The position numbers were made by a program, and so were the translations under genes. The notes beneath the pieces are model-generated. The model was not told where the DNA came from, searched no databases, and saw nothing but the letters and a program-made list of their open reading frames with translations. DNA of 23,139 nucleotides, taken from NCBI GenBank assembly GCA_013287095.1, contig JABDEJ010000034.1, positions 1 to 23,139 on the forward strand, read 5' to 3'. Of this stretch, positions 1 to 9,021 are shown in pieces (position 1 is the first letter of the stretch; each line of letters begins with the position of its first letter). Source of the DNA: Bacteroidota bacterium (GTDB lineage: Bacteria; Bacteroidota; Bacteroidia; CAILMK01).

Positions 1-400
1 TATCGCCGAGAGGGAAGGTCATAGCAATAACACTCATCACAGGCTTCGGCACCGGGTAAACTGTAATAAATGTATCCTTTATGATAACAGGGCATGCAGC
101 ATGAGATCCGGCCAAGGTCGCCGACATCTTAATGGTATATTGGCCGGGCGTGGTAAATGCCTGTGTAATGGTATCGTTGCCATTCACAAAGCCATTCCCA
201 AAGTTCCATTGAAAAGCTGTTCCAGCTAAGGTTGATGTACCTGTGGCTGAAAACTGCACCAGCAGTAACGGACACCCTTTGGTGACGCTTGCTTTAAAAT
301 TAATACCGTTACACTGCGCGTTGGTAATTGAGCTAAAAAAGCCAATCTGAACCAATACGAGCAGCACAGCACAAATTATATAGTGCCTGCGTTTTAACAT
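1..400 (-). CDS. Secreted PKD-domain protein, N-terminal part only (cut by window edge)
   Basis: This reading frame runs without a stop from an ATG at 398-400 to the window edge, giving 133 codons. Residues 1-28 form a signal peptide (basic start, hydrophobic core, cleavage near ITNA/QC). After it comes a PKD-like domain with the motif FQWNFGNG. The mature part starts QCNGINFK, almost the same as QCNGIDFK in the gene just upstream, and the two proteins stay closely similar over about 100 residues, so they are tandem paralogues. The ATG lies only 15 bases after the stop of the upstream gene, which suggests one transcript. By analogy with the neighbour it is probably a very large surface or secreted protein with a T9SS tail, but the tail is outside the window. 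The substrate or ligand is unknown. Confidence 0.85.
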   Translation of the reverse strand, partial: MLKRRHYIICAVLLVLVQIGFFSSITNAQCNGINFKASVTKGCPLLLVQFSATGTSTLAGTAFQWNFGNGFVNGNDTITQAFTTPGQYTIKMSATLAGSHAACPVIIKDTFITVYPVPKPVMSVIAMTFPLGD

Positions 401-415
401 AATTATATGGGGCGA

Positions 416-3400
416 TCATCTTAACAAAGTTACATTTCCTTTTAGTTGAATATACCTCTTGTCAATCCCTTCTGCCGACACCACATAAATATACACATCC
501 GCCGGGGCTTTTATGCTCTTAAACGTCCCGTCCCATCCTTTATAAATGTCATTCGATTCAAAAACAAGTATTCCCCACCTGTTGTAAATTTTGGCATCAA
601 ACTGCAATAGTTTGGGTCCTACAGCGTTGAAAACCGATACTGCTGATACTTTCCATACATCATTGAGGCTGTCACTGTTGGGAGAAAATGCAGTGGGTAC
701 AAATACCCTTGAAGGCAGCACCGCACATGTAAGGTTGGATATACTGGTATCCCGCCTTGTTCCGTTTTCAATGGCGATCACCCTGTAACAGTAGGCCGTG
801 TCAATGGCATTGTACACAGAATCATCGGTATAGCTTGTGTCGGTTCCCGGCAGGTTCGCCACATTTTTGAACTGTTTGTTTTTTAATTGTACCTGCACCA
901 GGTAGTTCTGTACCCCTCCCTGCCAGTTGCGGTATGCATTCCATGATAAAGCCACGTTGTCATTGTTGATACTTTGTTTCAGTAAAATAGATGTACCTAC
1001 ATTACTTTCCGGGCCCACATATCCGCATTTGTCAATTGTTCTCACACGATATATATAACTGGTGTCGTTTATTTTAGCAGCCACATCGGTATAGGTATTC
1101 GATTTTGTAAATGCATAATTATCTGTCCATCCTGTATTTGGGTTATATTTGCCTAACAGGTATCCTATCAGCCCTTTATAAGCCGAAGTGTCCCATTGAA
1201 GTTGCACCACACTGTTGTTAGCTACGGTGGCATAGTGCATATACAGGGGTGTGTTCTGTTTGACATATTTTGCTTTGAGACATATACTATTGCTGTTTGA
1301 CAGATAACCGCCACTATCATTTTTTGCGGCGATATAATAACAATAAGTCTGGTCACAAAGAGCAGTATCAGTCCAGTATAAAACGCTTCCTTTCACAGAA
1401 TCAATAATTTTAAAGCTGCCCCCGCTATCGGCCCTGTAAATATAATACCAATCTGGGTTCCAACCTGAATATGCGGTCCAGCTAAGGAGGTTTCCCGGTC
1501 CCGGGTTTGAATACCCGGCAAGCAAAATGGTGCAATGGGGAAAACTACCAAACGAAACCCTGCCACACTGGTTTTCAGTCTGAATACTGAAGCAATAACT
1601 TGTATCAGATGTGTTGATAGTGGCATCCTGGTAAACGAACATCGTGTCTCCGACATAGTTGGCTGTATCAGTTACAACTACGGAACCATCTGAAATCCGG
1701 TTGATCCTGTATGTTTCAAAATGGCGGATGCTGCTTTTATTATAATAAACCAGGATGGTTTGAGGATCATAAACTGAAACATATAGAAGTTTGGTGTTTG
1801 GTGGAGGCACGGTATCTTCCACAAATACAGCCTTTTTACTAATGGTATCGGAACATCCCCTGTTGTCAACAGCCGTGAGGGTAACAGTATGCCATCCTTT
1901 GGAATAAAAATTAAAATAAGGGTTCATGAGCGAACTGGTATCGAATGGTGCGGCAGGGTCGTTAAATTTCCAGGACCATTTCACAATAGAATCGGCAGGC
2001 TGGGTAAGGTTGTAAAATTGAACAGAATCCCGGTAACAAATATCTGAATCGGAAAAACTGAAATCTGCTTTTGGAACAGGGTTTACCGTTACAAGGTTCA
2101 CTTTCACGATGGAGTCTACACATCCCTGTATGGTAATGGCTTCCATTTTTACAGTATATAATCCGGGGCTATAAACATGGTTAACTTTTTTGCCGTAGGC
2201 ATCAAAAACACCATTGTTATCGAAATCCCATTCGGCGGCAAAATTATATTTGCTTGTATCAATAAAATCAACTTTCAGCGGGTCGCAGCCTAATAACGCA
2301 GAACTGGTAAAACCTGCAATGGGCAACCGATAGGCGGAAATGGTATCTGTAAGGGTATCAGGGCATCCACCGGCATTATACACGATAATTGTCGGGAAAA
2401 ATAGCCGGGCGGCACCGGTATCCCGCGAAGGGTCGTAATAATATTTGTGGGTTGCAATGACATTGCTGTCTATTGGAGATCCATCGCCGAAGTCAAAGGT
2501 AAACCGCACCCCATTTTTGCTTTTATTGGTAAAAGAAATGGTCTGAGTGCCACAAAAAGCTTTTGTGGAAGGTACAAAATCCGCAATGGCATTTGGCGCT
2601 GCTTCAATAGGATTACTGAAAACCGTTATAGGGCATTGTCCATGGTTTGACACAGTGAGTGAAGCCTTGTAAAACCCTGGCTTTGTATATGTGAAAAAAG
2701 GGCTTTGGTCAACAGAATCATCTATAATGCCATCCCCGTTAAAATCCCATTTATAACTGGTAGCCGTTTTTGAAACGCCTGTAAAATGAACTGTAAGAGG
2801 GGTACAACCTACAGAAATATCGTTGAGCAAAGTTACATCCGTGGCAGCCCTGTAAATTTTGATAGAATCCTGGTAAAAATCACGACATGTCGTATCATCA
2901 AGAGAAAGGAGGGTAGGATAAAACACAATTGAGTCACGGCTGGTATCGTTCAGGATATACGTGTGAGACGGGAGGCTTAGCGAATCAGGTGGAGAGCCGT
3001 CTCCATTCAGAAAATAAAATTTATGAACATTCTTGCTGGTATTGGTAAAGTTTACGGTCACGCTGTCGCATCCTTTGCTCTCATTCATAGTGAATAAAGG
3101 AACAGGGCCGACGACATTTATGCCCGTATTCAGTGTCAGGCTTTCATTGCAGCCTGAGGCGTTGAGCGCCTTAAGGGTTATATTATAAGATCCCTGGTTA
3201 AAATGCAGATATATGTGAGATACCCTGTTCGTATCTGAGGTGAAAAGGCTATCGCCATCCCCAAAATACCAGATATAGCCTGTGGCGTTTGATGCATTTG
3301 TTGTGGTATTTACAAAAGTGCCAACGGCAGGGGCGCAATAAAATGAAGGCGTAGTAGAATAAAAACTGGGCTTGGGAATGTGAAAGCAGGCATAAGCTGT

Positions 3401-5662
3401 ATCAGCATCTGAACAGGTGGCGCCATTAACTGTCCTGGAACCTGCCAAAGAGATGAAGTAGCAGGTATCCGCCTTAAAAACAATCCTGACATCATGGGCA
3501 GTATCCGAAGGCAGTATCGTGGCAAGACTGGCAGGACTCACCGCCCATTTAAAGCCAAAATCTCCTTTCTGCGAATAATTGGTCACATCAACTGTGTCAC
3601 CAGGGCAGTTCAATGGCCCGGGGGTAAAACTCAGCCCGGGTCCAATACAAATAGTAGGCGCCGGAGCTCCGCCGGCAGGATACATTTCGACACAAGTATC
3701 GCCATTTAAGATCGTTGATACGGAAAGATATATTCCGTAACAGCCACTCTTGGAAATAGTTATATTTGTTGATGGCGAGTCAGGGTCTGAAAATTTGATA
3801 TAGGCCGTTGCATAATTACTGGGATCAAGATACCAATGATATAGTGTGGGATGGTTCGGATCGTTAGGGTATTTTTCTTCATGTATTACTTTAGCCGTGG
3901 TTGTATAATCAGGGCTTAAACAGCCAAAGGTATTTCCGATGGCTATTTTTGGAATATCTCCAATAGTCGTAAAGAAAGCTTTTTTTGTGGTATCAGAGCT
4001 GCAATGTCCATTTGAAATGACCAAACGCACATCATATACCCCAAAGCTATCGGGATGATACCCATTTATTGCCGAAGTTGAAGCAGAGTCTATTAATCCC
4101 GGCCACGCTTCAGGTGTTATATACCATTTGTATTTGTATGAAAAGCTCTTGCCTTCCGGCGGTGTGGGTTTTGCAGTAAGGGTTACATCATTCCCCTTGC
4201 AAACAATGGGATTCTTCAGGGAATCAAAATCTGACTTTGGCCTTGCTGAGATAATAAAATTTGCTGTATTTACAGAGTCTCTACAGCCAGTGGACCCCAC
4301 AGCTACTAATGAAACGCCAAACTTTCCGGTTCTACCAGGTATATAAATAGTATCATAATGAGAAGTCGGGCCGATTTTGAAGTTCTTGGTAAGAAGTTTT
4401 GAATCTGTCGAATCAAAGATATACCAGGTATATTTAACATTACTTGCATTTGTGGTATCAGATGTATTCGTAAGATGTACCGTGTCAGTAATGTTGCATA
4501 TCTGGTTATCTAATGAGGAAAAACCGGCTCTTGGCCCAATGGTTTTGACAAAGAAGGGATAGTTAACATTAATATTACAACCCAATCCATTTGTATATTG
4601 ATAACTTATACCGGCAGAATATGTACCCCCTTCAGGGTAGGAGAGAATAAACGGAGGTTCCGGACACATGGCACATGTCGCCATTATAGTTCCATTAGGG
4701 AAGTTATAATTCCAAAACCCTTTTTTGGGGTCAGTGAGGTCTGCGAAGACTTCAAACCCGGTGGCGCATTCCGTTTGAAAAGCAGGGGTTAAAAACGGGC
4801 TCACAAACGCTATTCTATGCATGGTGTATCTGCACCCATTGCTTGTTAAAATGGAAAGGATAACATCGTGTTTTTTGGTAGGGTCTGAATAAGTAACTTT
4901 ACCCGGGTATTGATCAGTAGAAGATGAAGGGTTGCCACCCGGGAATGACCATGTGTACCCGGTAATGGTCCGGCTTCCTGTGTCGCCAACATCAGGGGTA
5001 AAAACCCCTGTAATACCATTTTGAGTCACATTAAAATTGGCACATATATCCACGGGCACCGAATCAATCATTTGTAGAACCTGTGATCCAAAAACCGTGC
5101 ATCCATATTTATTGGTGCTATAAAGGCTAACAGGATAAGAACCTGCAGACGGGAAAGTAACGGTATAAGTTTTTGAATAATTTGTGTTGCTGCCTACGAT
5201 CCATTCACTGCTCGTTGCATTCGGCGTATTGTCAGTTAAAACTATCTTGGTACTTGGGGTAAAGTCGCAGTCAGACAGGCCGGTACTTGCAGATATGACT
5301 GGTTTTGGAGGTGAAAGTACTGTAATGAAAGTATCTTTTTCGATAACGGGGCATGGTGTATTGGAGCCAGATAAAGTGGCCTGCATTCTTATGGTGTATT
5401 GCCCTTGGGTGGAGAATACCGCTGTGATGGTATCGGAACCATTTACAAAGCCATTGCCAAAATCCCATTGAAATTTGGTACCTGCGGCAGATGAAGTTCC
5501 TATTGTTAAAAACTTGACTAAAAGGGGGGAGCAGCCTTTTGTAGAGTTGTTAGTCTTAAAATCAATACCGTTACATTGGGCAGTGGCATTTTGTTGGGCA
5601 AAAATTACAAACGCCAATGTCAAGAACGTCAAAAATAGAAGATGCTTCCTTAACGATTTCAA
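416..5662 (-). CDS. Giant secreted PKD-repeat protein with type B T9SS sorting domain
   Basis: The protein has 1748 residues from a TTG start at 5660-5662. That start gives a clean signal peptide (MKSLRKHLLFLTF..., cleavage near NATA/QC) and matches the length of the paralogue's leader exactly (29 residues to AQ). An in-frame TTG at 5705-5707 would add 15 residues; an in-frame stop lies just before it and no ATG is available. Many PKD/Ig-like domains follow: WDFGNG (about residue 66), YIWYFGDG (about bases 3259-3280), YKWDFNGDG (2732-2755), FTFDFGDG (2483-2505) and AEWDFDNNG (2211-2236). Next is a fibronectin-III-like stretch. The last ~98 residues (416 to about 710) are a gliding-motility-associated (type B, CHU_C) T9SS domain with FVPTAFSPN, IYNRWG and GWDGT. 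The protein is therefore probably exported by T9SS and displayed on or released from the surface. No catalytic domain is visible, so adhesion or matrix function is only a guess. Confidence 0.9.
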   Translation of the reverse strand: MKSLRKHLLFLTFLTLAFVIFAQQNATAQCNGIDFKTNNSTKGCSPLLVKFLTIGTSSAAGTKFQWDFGNGFVNGSDTITAVFSTQGQYTIRMQATLSGSNTPCPVIEKDTFITVLSPPKPVISASTGLSDCDFTPSTKIVLTDNTPNATSSEWIVGSNTNYSKTYTVTFPSAGSYPVSLYSTNKYGCTVFGSQVLQMIDSVPVDICANFNVTQNGITGVFTPDVGDTGSRTITGYTWSFPGGNPSSSTDQYPGKVTYSDPTKKHDVILSILTSNGCRYTMHRIAFVSPFLTPAFQTECATGFEVFADLTDPKKGFWNYNFPNGTIMATCAMCPEPPFILSYPEGGTYSAGISYQYTNGLGCNINVNYPFFVKTIGPRAGFSSLDNQICNITDTVHLTNTSDTTNASNVKYTWYIFDSTDSKLLTKNFKIGPTSHYDTIYIPGRTGKFGVSLVAVGSTGCRDSVNTANFIISARPKSDFDSLKNPIVCKGNDVTLTAKPTPPEGKSFSYKYKWYITPEAWPGLIDSASTSAINGYHPDSFGVYDVRLVISNGHCSSDTTKKAFFTTIGDIPKIAIGNTFGCLSPDYTTTAKVIHEEKYPNDPNHPTLYHWYLDPSNYATAYIKFSDPDSPSTNITISKSGCYGIYLSVSTILNGDTCVEMYPAGGAPAPTICIGPGLSFTPGPLNCPGDTVDVTNYSQKGDFGFKWAVSPASLATILPSDTAHDVRIVFKADTCYFISLAGSRTVNGATCSDADTAYACFHIPKPSFYSTTPSFYCAPAVGTFVNTTTNASNATGYIWYFGDGDSLFTSDTNRVSHIYLHFNQGSYNITLKALNASGCNESLTLNTGINVVGPVPLFTMNESKGCDSVTVNFTNTSKNVHKFYFLNGDGSPPDSLSLPSHTYILNDTSRDSIVFYPTLLSLDDTTCRDFYQDSIKIYRAATDVTLLNDISVGCTPLTVHFTGVSKTATSYKWDFNGDGIIDDSVDQSPFFTYTKPGFYKASLTVSNHGQCPITVFSNPIEAAPNAIADFVPSTKAFCGTQTISFTNKSKNGVRFTFDFGDGSPIDSNVIATHKYYYDPSRDTGAARLFFPTIIVYNAGGCPDTLTDTISAYRLPIAGFTSSALLGCDPLKVDFIDTSKYNFAAEWDFDNNGVFDAYGKKVNHVYSPGLYTVKMEAITIQGCVDSIVKVNLVTVNPVPKADFSFSDSDICYRDSVQFYNLTQPADSIVKWSWKFNDPAAPFDTSSLMNPYFNFYSKGWHTVTLTAVDNRGCSDTISKKAVFVEDTVPPPNTKLLYVSVYDPQTILVYYNKSSIRHFETYRINRISDGSVVVTDTANYVGDTMFVYQDATINTSDTSYCFSIQTENQCGRVSFGSFPHCTILLAGYSNPGPGNLLSWTAYSGWNPDWYYIYRADSGGSFKIIDSVKGSVLYWTDTALCDQTYCYYIAAKNDSGGYLSNSNSICLKAKYVKQNTPLYMHYATVANNSVVQLQWDTSAYKGLIGYLLGKYNPNTGWTDNYAFTKSNTYTDVAAKINDTSYIYRVRTIDKCGYVGPESNVGTSILLKQSINNDNVALSWNAYRNWQGGVQNYLVQVQLKNKQFKNVANLPGTDTSYTDDSVYNAIDTAYCYRVIAIENGTRRDTSISNLTCAVLPSRVFVPTAFSPNSDSLNDVWKVSAVSVFNAVGPKLLQFDAKIYNRWGILVFESNDIYKGWDGTFKSIKAPADVYIYVVSAEGIDKRYIQLKGNVTLLR

Positions 5663-5973
5663 AGTTCTTTTAAATATGATAAACCTATAGTACCTAAACC
5701 TTACCAAGTCCTTGCTTTTTTAATAAAACAATATATTGACCAAAAACATTGCAAAGCTTCAAAATAGCCATTTGAGTGAAAACAAATGATGCTTTACAAT
5801 GATAAAAACAATTCAAATAGTCCGCCTTTATTTTTACCTTTACCCATATAGGCGGAATCATTGCGGTAAAGATAGTAATAATTTCTTAATATCGTGCCCT
5901 GACACATGTGATTAAAGATTTATTTTTGTTTTTTTGGGCGCTTTGAGCCTTTAGACGTAACTTTGTATTTAGA
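5663..5973. other. Divergent intergenic region between the PKD gene and feoA
   Basis: This stretch separates two divergent transcription units. On the plus strand it ends in a strong promoter and a palindromic operator for feoA, listed separately. An inverted repeat TCCGCCT (5821-5827) / AGGCGGA (5850-5856) with a 22-base loop sits in the middle and could be a regulatory or transcript-end structure. TACCTTTA lies inside that loop on the plus strand and TATCTTTA nearby on the minus strand; each is one base off the TAnnTTTG consensus. I found no convincing promoter for the PKD gene and no small gene. Confidence 0.5.
5933..5965 (+). promoter_or_regulatory. feoA promoter (Bacteroidota -33/-7 type)
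   Basis: TTTG at 5933-5936 is followed after 21 bases by TAACTTTG at 5958-5965, a perfect TAnnTTTG. The spacing fits the 19-21 bases known for the Bacteroides primary sigma factor. The start of transcription should fall near 5971-5975, which is inside the palindrome and at the feoA ATG, so the transcript would have almost no leader. Confidence 0.7.
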
Positions 5974-5986
5974 ATGATTCTAAATA
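5966..5986. promoter_or_regulatory. Palindromic operator, probable iron-repressor box (Fur or DtxR/IdeR type)
   Basis: The core ATTTAGAATGATTCTAAAT (5967-5985) is a perfect 9-1-9 palindrome, and one more T/A pair on each side makes it 10-1-10. A 19-bp 9-1-9 palindrome is the classic layout of Fur boxes, and the TTAG...CTAA arms also resemble DtxR/IdeR boxes. It begins one base after the -7 element and covers the expected transcription start and the feoA ATG (5974-5976), so a bound repressor would block initiation. Which repressor family binds cannot be told from the sequence. Confidence 0.75.
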
Positions 5987-6228
5987 AAATCCAGGATTTT
6001 TTAACCCTTGATATGCTAAAAAGTGGTGGCAAAGCCATTATAATGGAAATACTTGACACAAATATTTCCATAAAACTTATAGAAATGGGCTGTCTGCCCG
6101 GTGAAACCGTATTGGTGAGAATGACTGCCATCGGTAAGGACCCAATTGCGATTGAAGTGTCAGGGAATTTAATAGCCTTGAGAAGATCTGAAGCGCGCTC
6201 CATTAGAGTAAAGCCTGTTGATGAATGA
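5974..6228 (+). CDS. feoA: Ferrous iron transport protein A
   Basis: FeoA is a small SH3-like cytoplasmic protein that works with the FeoB iron channel at the inner membrane. The 84-residue product shows the family pattern: LDMLKSGGKAII at the start of the fold, the core MGCLPGETVLVR, and DPIAIEVSGNLIALRRSEA near the end. The ATG at 5974 lies inside the palindromic operator and gives about 10 residues more than a typical FeoA. The next in-frame ATG (6013) would cut into the first strand of the domain, so 5974 is preferred. The stop overlaps the feoB start by 4 bases (ATGA), which indicates translational coupling. Regulation by iron is inferred from the operator. Confidence 0.93.
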   Translation: MILNKIQDFLTLDMLKSGGKAIIMEILDTNISIKLIEMGCLPGETVLVRMTAIGKDPIAIEVSGNLIALRRSEARSIRVKPVDE

Positions 6229-8354
6229 GTAAAGGGATTAAAATAGCATTAATTGGAAATCCCAATACAGGGAAATCGACGTTATTTAATGCCCTGACAG
6301 GGCTTAAACAAAAAACCGGAAATTTTCCTGGTGTCACCATTGAAAAAAGCACTGGGCATTTTACATTGGAGGACGGGACTATAGTAGAAATTACCGATCT
6401 GCCAGGCTCATACAGCCTGTTCCCTAAATCCTTAGATGAAACGATTCCTTTCAAAGTTCTCATTGACCCTGCACACCCTCAACGGCCTGACCTGGTTTTG
6501 TTTATCGCAGATGCATCCAATCTCAAGCGAAATCTTGTGCTGTTATCGCAGCTTATAGACCTGAAAGTCCCTATCATCCTTGCCCTGAATATGATAGACC
6601 AGGCCAAAGCTAAGGGAGTGCAGATTGACATCACGTGTATGGAAGAAAAATTCGGCATGCCGATTGTTCCCATCAGTGCCCGAAAAAATATCGGCATAGA
6701 CAATCTTTTACATCAGATATCTTTGGGGGGTAAAGTCTCTGCTCAATCATTCACCTTTGATGGCCAAACCGAAATTGAAGACCTGCGATTGTTGCAAACT
6801 TCCCTTGGCGTCACAACCAGGTACAATGCACTTCTGCACCTGCATCATGGGTTTACAAATAAAACCACAAAACCGGATCATAAAGCTGCCCTTGACAAAT
6901 TCAGGAGCAACAATCTTTTTGATTCAGGCACGCGTCAACGAGATGACCTTTTGAACAGGTATAAACTTATTTCTGCCATATTATCGGGCTGCATTAAAGA
7001 AGCAGATACATCAGCTTTCAAGAGAAGACAGGAAAAAATTGACGCCATATTAACTCACAAATTCTGGGGGTATATCATATTTTTTGCAGTTCTATTCCTG
7101 ATTTTTCAGTCTTTGTTCAGCCTTGCTGATTATCCCATGAAGGCCATCATTGCCAGTTTCAATTGGCTATCAGAAAGGCTTGAACAGGCGATACCCGGCG
7201 GCGCACTGAATGACCTTGTGAGCAATGGAATACTGCCAGGATTGAGCGGTATCCTTGTTTTTATACCCCAAATTGCTTTTTTGTCCATGTTTATAGCCAT
7301 CATGGAAGATACCGGTTACCTTGCAAGGGTCGCTTTTATTATGGACCGCACCATGAGGCGCTTTGGACTTAATGGCAAATCTGTTGTTCCGCTGATAAGT
7401 GGTACTGCCTGTGCCGTACCAGCCATCATGGCAACCCGTAATATAGAAAACAGAAAATCGAGGCTTATCACCATATTGGTCACGCCTTTGATGAGCTGTT
7501 CCGCACGGCTTCCTGTTTATATTTTGCTTGTAGGTCTTGCCGTACCCAATAGAACGGTTCTTGGCATCTTCAATCTGCAAGGGCTGGCGCTTATGGGATT
7601 GTATGTGCTGGGATTTGTGGCAGCTATTGCAGCAGCTACCGTGTTTAAAATCCTCATAAAAAGCAAGATTAAACAATATTTTATCCTTGAACTGCCGGTT
7701 TATCGGCTTCCAAACCTCAACACGGTCGCCATTACCGTGGTAAATAAAGTAAAGGCGTTCCTTTTCCAGGCCGGCAAGATCATTGTTGCTATATCCATTA
7801 TTTTATGGTTCCTGGCTTCTTATGGCCCTCCCGGCGCGTTCCGAAAGGTTGAAGAAAAGTATGCAGCCATAAAACCAGTGGACGAGGCTCAAAAGCATTC
7901 TCTTGCATTAAGTGAAAAGACAGAGAAATTGCAAAATTCTTTTGCCGGAGACCTTGGAAAAGCCATCGAACCGGTTATCCGGCCTTTAGGCTTCGATTGG
8001 AAAATTGGCATTGCATTGATCACTTCATTTGCTGCGAGAGAGGTATTTGTCGGCACTATTTCAACCTTATATGGCCTTGAAGGGGAAGGGTCAGATTTCA
8101 ACCAACTCAGGGCAAACATGCTAAAGTCGCGCGACCCAGTAACCCATAGAAAAATCTATTCTTTTGCCACAATTGTATCCTTGCTGATTTTTTATGCTTT
8201 TGCCATGCAATGTATGAGCACCCTCGCCGTTACTTATAAAGAAACGGCATCTTTGAAATGGACGATGGTGCAGCTTTTTTATATGACAGGGGCCGCCTAT
8301 GTGTTCAGTTTGCTTATATATCAATTGTTGCCGGTAGCCACGAGGTTGTTTTAA
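6225..8354 (+). CDS. feoB: Ferrous iron transport protein B (GTPase-coupled Fe2+ transporter)
   Basis: FeoB imports Fe2+ across the inner membrane and carries its own N-terminal G domain. In the 709-residue product G1 is GNPNTGKST (11-19), G3 is DLPGSYS (58-64), G4 is NMID (122-125) and G5 is SARK (151-154). A helical spacer follows to about 275, and then the membrane part. Membrane signatures are EDTGYLARVAFIMDR (361-375) and the two gate motifs CAVPAIMATR (Cys396) and PLMSCSARLPVY (Cys425), whose cysteines correspond to the conserved gate cysteines of the family. The length is normal for the Bacteroidota form (E. coli has 773). It starts 4 bases inside feoA. No feoC follows, as is common outside gammaproteobacteria. 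Confidence 0.97.
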   Translation: MSKGIKIALIGNPNTGKSTLFNALTGLKQKTGNFPGVTIEKSTGHFTLEDGTIVEITDLPGSYSLFPKSLDETIPFKVLIDPAHPQRPDLVLFIADASNLKRNLVLLSQLIDLKVPIILALNMIDQAKAKGVQIDITCMEEKFGMPIVPISARKNIGIDNLLHQISLGGKVSAQSFTFDGQTEIEDLRLLQTSLGVTTRYNALLHLHHGFTNKTTKPDHKAALDKFRSNNLFDSGTRQRDDLLNRYKLISAILSGCIKEADTSAFKRRQEKIDAILTHKFWGYIIFFAVLFLIFQSLFSLADYPMKAIIASFNWLSERLEQAIPGGALNDLVSNGILPGLSGILVFIPQIAFLSMFIAIMEDTGYLARVAFIMDRTMRRFGLNGKSVVPLISGTACAVPAIMATRNIENRKSRLITILVTPLMSCSARLPVYILLVGLAVPNRTVLGIFNLQGLALMGLYVLGFVAAIAAATVFKILIKSKIKQYFILELPVYRLPNLNTVAITVVNKVKAFLFQAGKIIVAISIILWFLASYGPPGAFRKVEEKYAAIKPVDEAQKHSLALSEKTEKLQNSFAGDLGKAIEPVIRPLGFDWKIGIALITSFAAREVFVGTISTLYGLEGEGSDFNQLRANMLKSRDPVTHRKIYSFATIVSLLIFYAFAMQCMSTLAVTYKETASLKWTMVQLFYMTGAAYVFSLLIYQLLPVATRLF

Positions 8355-8382
8355 TAAGATTTACGAGATTTGTGACCAAACT

Positions 8383-9021
8383 ATGATAAACAGGTTAAAA
8401 GATGATAAAACCCTATATGCCGCCCTTGAGCGGTTCCTGCCTGCGGGTACATCAACGCTATTGCCCCAATTGCTGGATGGATTTTCTACCCTTATAAAAC
8501 TGGTTCCCGCCCGAAAAAGCAAGTTCGGGGACTACCGACCGCTTAGAAACAAAAAACACCTGCACCAGATCACCATCAACAATGATCTCAATCCTTATGC
8601 ATTCCTTGTGACTCTTTTGCATGAGATCGCGCACATGTATGCATACGACAAGTATAAAAACAAGGTAAAACCGCATGGCCCTGAATGGAAAGGTATTTAT
8701 GCTGAAGTTCTGGCACCCTTTATCAGCCTCGATTACCTGCCTCTGGATGTCTATAACGGACTTTTGCAACATATCAATGGCCCTACTGCCTCAAGCTGCT
8801 CCGACCATAATTTGTTCCAGGCGTTGAAAAAATACAATCCTGAAAGTAATGGTCTTATGGTACTTGAAGCGCTACCATTGGGTAGTCATTTCAGGTGGCG
8901 CAATGGTAAAGTGTTTTTGAAGGAGGCCAAGTTGCGCAAGCGCTATAAGTGCACCGAGTTAAATTCAAAGCGCACCTGGTTTTTCCATCCCATGGCCGAA
9001 ATTGAACAACTTGATTCCTAA
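8383..9021 (+). CDS. SprT-like zinc metallopeptidase domain protein
   Basis: The 212-residue product has the SprT-like zinc site: HEIAH (80-84) within LVTLLHEIAHMYAYDKY, and a third likely ligand at His98 in KPHGPEWK. SprT/SPRTN-like proteins include proteases that cut DNA-crosslinked proteins, but the bacterial forms are mostly untested, so the substrate here is unknown. The C-terminal half has only two cysteines (139 and 190) and lacks the CxxC zinc ribbon of classical SprT. No signal peptide is seen, so it is probably cytoplasmic. It begins 28 bases after feoB on the same strand and its end overlaps the longest reading of the next gene. It may thus be co-transcribed with feoAB, although I see no functional link to iron uptake beyond that. 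Confidence 0.85.
   Translation: MINRLKDDKTLYAALERFLPAGTSTLLPQLLDGFSTLIKLVPARKSKFGDYRPLRNKKHLHQITINNDLNPYAFLVTLLHEIAHMYAYDKYKNKVKPHGPEWKGIYAEVLAPFISLDYLPLDVYNGLLQHINGPTASSCSDHNLFQALKKYNPESNGLMVLEALPLGSHFRWRNGKVFLKEAKLRKRYKCTELNSKRTWFFHPMAEIEQLDS

Noticed and set aside
7170..7676. Open frame of 168 codons on the minus strand
   Set aside because: It lies entirely opposite feoB, has no recognisable domain, and feoB is certain.
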